A DNA stretch of 64,000 nt from Oenanthe sinensis. Its lineage: Eukaryota > Streptophyta > Magnoliopsida > Apiales > Apiaceae. The stretch lies in NCBI GenBank assembly GCA_028671895.1, contig CM053802.1, forward strand, positions 37,796,201 through 37,860,200, written 5' to 3'. The notes under the pieces are model-generated. The model had not been told where the DNA came from, did not search any database, and saw only the letters and a program-made list of their open reading frames with translations. Position numbers and translations under genes: made by a program. Shown in pieces: positions 56,089 through 64,000 of this stretch (position 1 is its first letter; every line of letters starts with the position of its first letter).

Positions 56089-59000
56089 TTAAACATAGTT
56101 AAGCATACCTAAATCACAGACCAATCTATTGAAAGTAGATTCATCTAATAGTTTGGTGAAAATGTCTGCAAGTTGTCTTTCACTAGGGACAAAATATAAT
56201 TCAACTGTACCATTCATTACATGTTCCCTAATGAAGTGATACCTTATGTCAATGTGCTTGGTTTTGGAATGTTGCACAGGATTTTCTGTTATTGCAATGG
56301 CACTTGTGTTGTCACAGAAAATAGGAATTTTATTCATGCTGAATCCATAGTCAAATAGTTGATTCCTCATCCTTAAAATTTGTGCACAGCAACTTCCAGT
56401 TGCAATTTATTCAGCTTCTGCAGTAGATGTAGACAATGAATTTTATTTCTTACTAAACCATGATACAAGCTTGTTTCCTAGAAATTGACAGGTGCCTATA
56501 GTACTTTTTTTGTCAATTCTGCAACCTGCATAGTCTGTATCTGAATAACCAATTAGATCAAATCCAGAATCTCTAAGGGTACCAAATTCCAAGATTTGGA
56601 ATTCTTTGAGATATCTGAATATTCTTTTTATTGCAATCAAATGAGATTCTCTAGGATCAGCCTGAAACCTAGCACAAAGACATGTAGCAAACATTAAGTC
56701 TGGTCTACTTGCATTAAATAAAGTAATGAACCAACCATGCCTCTACAACTTGAAATGTCCACTTTAGCTTCCTTAGTATTCATTTCAAGTTCAGTTGTAG
56801 TGGTCATGGGAGTTTTTGTAGAAAAACATTCAATTAAATCAAATATTTTTAATAAATCTGAAATATATTTGGTTTGATTTATGAAAATACCATCTTTGAC
56901 TTGTTTGACTTGCAAACCAAGAAAATAGTTAAGTTCTCTCATCATGCTCATTTCATATTTACTCTGCATCAACTTAGCAAACTTTTGACAAAGTTTTTCA
57001 TTAGTTGAGCCAAAAATAATGTCATCTACATAGATTTGAACAAGAATCATAGAGCCACTAACATTTCTATGAAAGAGAGTTTTATCAACAGTGCCTCTTG
57101 TGAAATGATTCTCAATCAAGAATTTAGACAATGTGTCTTACCAGGCTCTAGGTGTTTGTTTCAATCCATAAAGTGCCTTGAGAAGATAGTATACAAATTC
57201 AGGATGAACAGGATCAATGAAACCAGGATGTTGTTCTACATATACTTCTTCTTCTAGTTCTCCATTGAGAAAAATATTTTTCACATCCATCTGATACACC
57301 ATAAAATTTGCATGAGCAGCATATGCTAGAAAGATTCTGATTGCTTCAAACCTTGCAACAGGTGCAAATGTTTCATCAAAATCTATGTCTTCTTCTTGTG
57401 AATAGCCCTTTGCCACTAATCTTGCTTTATTCCTTGTCACTGTACCTGATTCATCCATTTTGTTTCTGAATACTCCTTTTGTACCAATAACAGACTTGTT
57501 CTTTGGTTTGGGCACCAGCTTCCATACCTTGTTTTTTTCAAAATGATTCAACTCTTCTTGCATAGCAATTATCCAATCAGGATCATTCAAGACTTCTTCA
57601 ATCCTTTTTGGTTCTTCTTGAGACAGGAAGCTACTATACAAGCATTCATTTTGAGTTGCACTTCTAGTTTTGACACCATCATTTATATAGTCAATAATCA
57701 ATTCAAAGGGATGGCCTTTTGTCCATTTCCTTTGTGATGGTAAATTTGTCCTTGATGATGATGCTTCATGATCATTGGAATTGTTATGATCATTGTGATG
57801 TGATTGATCATTTGATAACCTTCCACCTGAGATGGACACTTTTCTTGAAGACTGTTGTGTAGAGTTGTTATCCATCGAATGATTATCAATTGATGTATTA
57901 TCAGTCGATTGATGATTGTCAACTGATAAGTTATCTGTTGATGCATTGACATCAATTGATGGGGAGATTCTACGTACTTGATTTTTTAAAATTTCCACAT
58001 CATTATCACTATCTTCACTATTGCTTGTAGATTCATTTTCAAAGTGTAATAGTTCATGAAATCGTTCATCAAACAACCCTTGAATCTTCTTGTCATCAAA
58101 GACTATATGCATAGATTCCATAACAATGTACAATCTTAGATTGTAGACTATGTATGATTTGGTTGTTATTCCATGTCCAACAAATATAGCTTCATCAGCC
58201 TTGGCTTCAAATTTTCCCAGATTTTTACCTTGATTTCTCAGTACAAAGCATTTACAGCCAAAGACATGAAGAAAATTAATTGGTGGCTTCTTGTCTTTCT
58301 TCATCAACTGATATAGTGTTTTGCCTTGAATTTGATTGACCATGGAAATATTTTGAATGTAGCAAGCAGTATTAATTGTTTCTGCCCAGAAATATGTAGG
58401 AAGTTTTGCTTCTTCTAACATAGTTCTAGCAGCTTCAATCAAGGTCTTATTTTTCCATCCAACTACTCCATTTTGCTGTGGAGTCCTTGGTGCAGAGAAA
58501 TGATGAGTGATACCTTTTTCTTCACAGAATTCTTTCATTATTGCATTCTTGAATTCAGTACCATTATCACTTCTGATTTTCTTGACCTTCCATTCAGTGT
58601 CATTGTCAACATTCTTCACATGATTGATAATGAATTTGCTTGCATCATCCTTAGAGTGTAAGAAATATACCCATGTATATCTTGTGAAGTCATCCACAAT
58701 GACTAATGCATATTTCTTTTTAGCAATAGACATGATGTTGACAGGACCAAATAAATCCATGTGCATCAATTCCAAAGGCTTATCAATTGATGATTCAGAC
58801 TTTGACTTGAATGATGATTTTCTTTGTTTTCCCTTTTGACAGGCATCACAAAGTCCATCCTTGGTGAATTCCATCTGTGGAATGCCTCAAACCAGATTTT
58901 TTTCTAACTAATTGATTCATGGCTTTGAAATTCAAATGGGCTAGCTTTTTCTGCCAAATCCAACTTTCATCTATATTGGCTTTGCTAAGTAGGCATGTCA

Positions 59001-59375
59001 TTGAGTTTGCCTTTACAGAGTTGAAATATGCCACATAGATATTTCCTTTTCTTTCACCAGTTAAGAGAATTTCACCAGATTCTTTGTTGTCTATGATGCA
59101 TGACCCAGTTTTAAACCATACACCATATCCATTATCACACAGTTGACTAATTCTGAGTAAATTGTGCTTCAATCCATCAACCAGTGCTATAGGTTCAATA
59201 ATAACATTTTCTTTTGCAATTGAGCCATATCCCAGAGTAAAACCTTTGTTGTTATCTCCAAAAGTAACTCATGGGCCAGCCTTTTTCACAAACTTTGTGA
59301 GTAGGGACAAATCTCCAATCATGTGCCTAGAACATCCACTGTCCAGATACAAGAGATTTCTTCTCCTGTTTCCCT
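56089..59375 (-). pseudogene. Element D Pol pseudogene: protease, integrase, reverse transcriptase, RNase H
   Basis: Homologous to B and C Pol throughout, but broken. Protease is near 59330 (LDSGCSRHMIGD). A zinc region with Gln for the first His (WQKKLAHLNFKAMN) lies at 58846-59172, then a frameshift near 58870. Integrase runs from 58874 (CDACQKGK, HMDLFGPVN, SDNGTEF, QQNGVVGWKN with Gly-Trp where Glu-Arg is expected, so the catalytic Glu is lost), then a linker with S-T-D/S-I-D repeats near 57890-57965. Reverse transcriptase: YQMDVKNIFLNGELEEEVY, ALYGLKQTPRAW, then TAA at 57138; YVDDI at about 57020. A frameshift near 56715 precedes RNase H (TDYAGCRIDKKS, CDNTSAI, KHIDIRYHFIRE) at 56089-56694. 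Loss of an active-site residue plus stops make it inactive. Confidence 0.9.
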
Positions 59376-59410
59376 GCACACATTTAAAATAATCAAGTTG
59401 CTTTTGGTAC

Positions 59411-61812
59411 CTAAGTTGCCTTGGGTCCTCTTTTATTAGTTGCAGCCTGAGCCTTGTTTGCCAACTTTGATTCCTTTTGTTTTGGTGGGTTTAGGGGCTT
59501 ACACACCTTTGAACTCATGGCAGAATTTTCATGCATTTCATTATCTAAGTTAGGCATGTTCCATGGCATTCTATGCATGTTCATATTTGCATATGCAAAG
59601 AAAGGATTATACATGTATGGAACTTGTGCATAAGGCATATGGACATTTGGTGCAACTAAATTAGAAGACATGGCATTCATGAGCATAGGATTGGTAAGCA
59701 TGACATTTGTAGACATGGCATGTGCATTTAAATCATTTGAAGATATAGAGTTCTTTTCTTTCTTGCATTGCATAGACAAATGATTTATACTACCACATTT
59801 ATCACACACCTTTCTAGGTGCATACATATCAGGAGTGTAATTGTTTTGCTTATTTATGCCTACTTTTCCATTCCTATTGTTCTTCTTTTTCTCAGACTTA
59901 GGTTGGATAATTTCCACATGTGCTATCTCTTCTAATTTTGCTTTTAATTATTTCTTGGATAAGCTACCTATGTTGATTTTCCCAACCTTAGCCTCAACTT
60001 GATATTTTGTTTCCTTAACAAACTTGATAGGAGTGCTAAATTTGTTCTTCTTATTAGCCATTGATGATTTACTTGTAGATGGATGCTTATCGATTGATTC
60101 AGCATCAATCGATTGATAATCCTTATCAGTTGATGAAGGATTAGCAGTCAATTGATCTTTATCCATTGAAGTATCAACCAATGTCTTGCCTATTGATTTA
60201 GGGCTCCTAGAGTATCTACACCCTGGACATCAATGATTTATTTGGCAGTTTTAGCATACCTATTCTATTTGATAATGGTTTCAATTTCTTCAGCTAATTG
60301 TTCTTTCAACAATTCTTCTCTTCACAAACTGTTTACTAGTTCATCTCTAGAATCCTTACTTTCTTGCTTGAATCTTTCTAAACACATAATTTCATTTTCA
60401 AGAAAAACATTCCTCTCAGTTAAAGCATCAATGGTGTTTCTCAACTTGAGGTTTTGTTTGTTTAGAGATTTTAAAGTGGCATGCAAATTGTACAACTCAT
60501 TAGATATTTCATTAATGGTACTATTACATTCATCTTTTGTAAGTTCAGAAAATTTAGTAGCTAGTACATGATTTGATGATGAACTAGCTTCTTCATCTTC
60601 ATGGTTGACCATTAGAGCTAGATTGATAAACTCTTCAAAATCTCTATCCTCAGCAGCCCAGTCCTTCTCATCAATAACAAAAGCCTTTTCTTTTTATTTC
60701 AAAATGTCAAAGTATTTCTTTTTATAATCAATATCATCATAAGACTTCGCCTTTTCTTGTTTTGGATTTCTGCACTCATTTGAGAAATGACCAGCCAATC
60801 CATAGTTAAAGCATTTGAATTTAGATCTATCAACCAAGATTTTGTTTTAATTGTTACTTCTAAACTGGGATCTAGGCCTTTGAGCATTTGGATTCCACTT
60901 GAATTTAAGCTTTGAAAACTTCTTTGACAGAAATGCAAGGTGCTCATCAATATCATCCAAATCATCACGTGTGCATGTTTCAATTTCTTCATACTTGCCA
61001 TTACCTTTACCTTTGAATGAATCTTCAACAGCATCATCAGCCACTATGACAGATCCTTCTACACAGCCTGCTTCCTTTTTCTCTTCATTTTCCTTAACCA
61101 TCAAAGCCACGGTTTTCTCTTTTCTTTGATTCTTCTCAATCTCCTCTTCTTGTTAGATTTCCAACTCATATGTCTTGAGAATACCATAAAGTTTCTCAAG
61201 AGTATAATCTTTGAAGTCTTGAGATTGTCTAATGGAAACAGTCATTGGTTTCCATTCTTTTGGAAGAGATCTAAGAAATTTTAGATTTGTATCCTCAGTT
61301 GTATAAACCCTACCATATAGCTTTAGTCCATTTAACAACTTTTGGAATCTGCTATAGGTATCATTGATAGATTCTCCACTCTTGAAATGAAATGATTCAT
61401 ATTTTTGAATCAAGAGTTGCATCTTATTTTTCCTTACTTGTTCAGTTCCTTCACACAGAGTTTGAAGAGTATCACATACTTCTTTTGATGAAGTACATTT
61501 TATCACATTGTGAAACATATCTTTATCTAGACCATTAAACGTAATGTTCATGGCCTTCTTGTCTTTAAGTACTTCTTTTTCATCTTCTTCTGTGAACTCA
61601 GTGATGAGTTTTGAAACATGTTTGTCAAGTGCAGGAGTTCCATCAGGATTTACACATGTGACTAGCTTTATGAGAACATGATGACCTTTCTCTATGCAGT
61701 GAACATAGGAAGGGTCAATAGAGAGTAGATGCATATGCATTTTCATCTTCCATGCAAAATATTCATCTTTTTCTAGCACTAAAATTTTCACACCTGAATC
61801 TTTTTGGCTCAT
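59411..61812 (-). pseudogene. Element D Gag pseudogene with altered zinc knuckle
   Basis: The ATG at 61810-61812 (MSQKDSGVKILVLEKDEYF) opens a Gag domain of 219 codons. Stops at 61153, 60847 and near 60692 all lie in the original frame. A frame change follows after about 60322, then segments at 59948-60181 and 59411-59917. Knuckle 1 reads CFNYGLAGHFSNEC: the second Cys is Tyr, which would abolish zinc binding. Knuckle 2, CDKCGSINHLSMQC, near 59765-59810 is intact and is followed by a Met/Asn/Pro-rich stretch. The linker at 60060-60190 contains SID-encoding ATCGATTGAT motifs. The upstream primer site near 61855-61872 is degraded (GATACTAATTA for GATACCAATTG). Confidence 0.88.
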
Positions 61813-61872
61813 ATTGACTGTTTTTAATCTTTAAACTTTCTGTATGTTGAAATCCTCTGCTCTGATACTAAT

Positions 61873-62188
61873 TATTATTTCCCAGAACTATGCCAATATT
61901 TGTAGAAGGGGGGGGGTTGAATACAAATATTAAAACTTTTTGCTTATTTTAATATTTGTTACTGAGGTTTGATAATTAGAGAGAATGTGTTTGAACAACT
62001 TAAAGACTGAAAATTAAATATAACAAAGAGATTTAAAATTACTGATAGATTGGTTTTTCCATCAGTGTATATTTTTGCTCAATGTTTCTAGGTTAAAATA
62101 AACCTAGCTTCATTTTACAAAGTTAGAAGATAAACCGAATGTTCTTACAAAGTGCTCTAAGGCTGAACAGTTGATTCAAGAAAAATAG
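61873..62188 (-). repeat. 5' LTR of element D, first 316 bp, cut by element F
   Basis: It matches 49358-49673 closely (TTATTTCCCAGAACTATGCC..., GGGGGGGGGTTGAATAC). The terminal TG is TA here. It breaks at ...AAAATAG where element F begins; the 3' LTR continues TCTAACTTG at that point. AATAG (62184-62188) is the expected target duplication of F. Confidence 0.9.
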
Positions 62189-63799
62189 TGTTAGGTCCAA
62201 ATATGTTGTAGAGGGGGGGTGAATACAACTTTTTACGATTTAAGGAATATGAGAAGCAATGAGAAGCAATAAATATTATGTAATAAATCAACACAGAATT
62301 TCAAGAATATATCGTTATATTCATTGAAGGATTTGCTACAACATTCATTACAATAGTACAACAGAAGTAAAGAGAGAGGAGTAAATGATACTAAGCTCTG
62401 TGAATTTACTCCCTCTCTATTACAAGTGTTTTTCTCAATATTGCTTTACATTGCGTTCTATGCTCTCTTGAAATGTTACACAAGTACTTCTATTTATACT
62501 ACTTTGTAATCTATGACTTGTAGACTTGATCTTGTCCTTTTTGTGTACGTGGCCCAATCAGGACTCGTTAACAAAAAGTACTTTCCCAACCACTCTGGAT
62601 TAACCGTTCACAATAAGCCACTTGTCCCTTGAACATTAAATGCTACATATCGACCTGCATCTCGATCTCGGCCTGGACCCATCTCGATCTCGATCTGGGT
62701 TGACAATCTCGATCTCGATCTCGATCTGTGAAAATCTCGATCTCGATCTGTGAAAATCTCGATCTCGATCTATGAGAATCTCGATCTCGATCTGTGAGAA
62801 TCTCGATCTCGATCTCGATCTATAAGAATCTCGATCTCGATCTATGAGAATCTCGATCTCGATCTCGATCTTGGTTTGGATCGACATTTGCCTTGCAATG
62901 TTTATCTTTAATAATCAATCTCGATCCGCATCTCGATCTGCCGTGGATCGACATTTGCCTTGCAATGTTTATCTTTAATAATCAATCTCGATCCGCATCT
63001 CGATCTGCTGTGGATCGACATTTGCCTTGGCAAATATGCACTCATCGAATGTTGACTTTCTTTAGTGACTAATTGTGGATTAACCTTTATGAGCAAGTTT
63101 CCCTAGCTTCTTCAATATTCTTCAACAAGCTCTTGAACATGGATCTCTACTACTGACATAAACTTGCTATCAATGTCCTGACACTTGATGCAACGGTCTG
63201 GTTCATAAGTGACTAGTCTTGATAGGGTTCTTGCTTCTGAATAGATTACCATGTTCAATTGGTAATGTGGCTTCCCAATAAGTGGTTCGAACATTAACTG
63301 TTAATAAACAATGTAACTTCACTAGAATCTTTTCTAGTACTTCGACAACGTCTTCATTACTACTACAATCTTGAATACTTCATTCTCTGTTCTTCACTGA
63401 TTGTCAGTGAGTATAACTTCAAGACTGTAGCTGTCTTCTTTAACCTTTGTCTTTACCATGTCTTCAATTCTTCTAGATTCCTATGCTTAAAACACTGTCT
63501 ATCTTCAATCAATGCTGTTACACTGAAATCTTTTAGTGGCACTGCTATACTGAATCTTCAACACTTTTAAAACCCTGAAAGTCTTTAAACATTATTCTTC
63601 ACTGAGGCATGAACATATAAATGAACTTCTTTCAGTGACCTGTAGTAGACTTCAAAACTTCTTCTAATGTCTTGATTCACTGTATTTGCCTTGTCTTCAT
63701 GTCTTGCTGATTTCTGTGTAATCGTAGTATTATTTACTTGTCCTGTTCTAGTGTTGAGTTATCACGATTACTATTTATACAGCTTCGTCGTTTCCAACA
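62189..63799 (-). repeat. 3' LTR of element F (1611 bp)
   Basis: TGTTAGGTCCAAATATG...TCGTTTCCAACA on the plus strand, followed by ATCTCCCCCTATTTGATTG (polypurine tract on the minus strand). It shares with element B a U3 block at about 63595-63680 (TTCACTGAGGC, GAACTTCTTTCAGTGA, ACTTCTTCTAATGTCTTG), so F is a relative of B. Its motif array is entirely different. The U5 end has GAGGGGGGGTGAATACAA. Confidence 0.88.
62650..63029. repeat. ATCTCGATCT array and 67-bp tandem repeat in U3 of element F
   Basis: From 62650 to 62875 ATCTCGATCTCGATCT(G) occurs again and again, separated by GTGAAA/GTGAGA/ATGAGA. From 62878 a 67-bp unit starting GGATCGACATTTGCC is present in 2.3 copies (starts at 62878, 62945, 63012) and carries the same CTCGATC motif twice per unit. 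Confidence 0.9.
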
Positions 63800-64000
63800 A
63801 TCTCCCCCTATTTGATTGTTAAACTTTTAGCAAACAAATAACCTAGGGAGGATAACTCAACTAACAACTAGAAAAAGAATGTCCGAGACTTGTAAATAAT
63901 GCTACTGGTTTTCCTGGATCAAATATTGCATTTCCAGAATTCTTGTGTGACTGAAACGAAAGATGCTTGTTCCTCTGACGCTGAACTGATATTCAAATTG
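63800..64000 (-). mobile_element. Interior edge of element F: polypurine tract and conserved 3' block
   Basis: Minus strand: CAAATAGGGGGAGAT against the LTR, then upstream AGTTGAGTTATCCTCCCTAGG (about 63850-63868), as in B (9012-9032) and C (41330). The last 150 bp align with element B between its third ORF and polypurine tract (shared TTCCTCTG-CTGAACTGATAT at about 63970-63995). Coding sequence, if any, lies beyond the window. Confidence 0.75.

Larger units (their letters stand above)
49358..62188 (-). mobile_element. Element D: decayed Sirevirus-like Ty1/copia retrotransposon, interrupted by a solo LTR and by element F
   Basis: It contains a 3' LTR (49358-50418), a third-ORF pseudogene (50721-55444), pol (56089-59375), gag (59411-61812), and the start of the 5' LTR (61873-62188), which is cut by element F. 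The rest of the 5' LTR should lie beyond 64000. Order and sequence match B and C, but all genes are broken by several stops and frameshifts, so D is older. A solo LTR of another copia family sits inside the third ORF (52034-53577). The outer flank CTTCC at 49353-49357 is the expected target duplication; its mate is outside the window. Confidence 0.9.

Overview
This is a window of plant nuclear DNA, almost certainly from a eudicot with a large, repeat-rich genome. The evidence is a spliced plant RABH1 (RAB6-type) gene with GT-AG introns, several Ty1/copia LTR retrotransposons with plant tRNA-Met-type primer sites, and no prokaryotic signals. I cannot name the species. Well over 80% of the window is retrotransposon. 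The only host gene I can support is RABH1 at 45565-48266 (minus strand, six exons, 210 aa), in a 6.2 kb island between two elements.

Layout. 1-2537: 5' end of element E (minus strand; open gag running off the left edge, primer site, LTR). 2538-3679: no recognisable gene. 3680-7447 and 22110-23492: an old, decayed copia element A (minus strand), split by element B. 7448-22109: element B, a complete 14.7 kb Sirevirus-like copia element (minus strand) with 5-bp target duplications (TGGCC), gag, pol and a very long third ORF. 23493-30091: a 6.6 kb near-perfect palindrome made of two head-to-head A-type LTR+leader arms, each 3266 bp, around a 67-bp centre. 30092-31616: unassigned, perhaps a relic of another retroelement. 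31622-43124: element C, an 11.5 kb Sirevirus-like element (plus strand) with TAATA duplications, two 1738-bp LTRs that are almost identical, one nonsense codon in gag and one in pol, and a third-ORF relic. 43130-49357: the host island with RABH1. 49358-62188: element D (minus strand), related to B and C but decayed, with a 1544-bp solo LTR (duplication GGGCC) inside its third ORF and element F inserted in its 5' LTR. 62189-64000: 3' LTR and interior edge of element F (minus strand), a relative of B.

How the parts relate. B, C, D, E and F share Sirevirus-like traits: an LTR end carrying TTCAACCCCCC, a long Gag with a zinc knuckle and C-terminal extension, a DSGCSRHM-type protease, a polypurine tract of the AGGGGGAGAT type, and (in B, C and D) a third ORF or its relic after pol. 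A and the solo LTR belong to a different copia group with LTRs of about 1.55 kb.

The most striking pattern is that each Sirevirus-like family carries its own short motif, repeated about 9-26 times in U3: AGACTCTGA in E, AACCGTCGAG/AACTATCGAG in B, GTCATACCGA in C, ATCAATTGAT/ATCGATTGAT in D, ATCTCGATCT in F. In D the same motif has also spread into coding linkers of gag, pol and the third ORF, where it encodes repeated S-I-D/S-T-D tripeptides. In B it fills the spacer between pol and the third ORF, and a 45-bp LTR deletion lies exactly between two motif copies. Together with the palindrome and the large third ORF, this is what most deserves follow-up.
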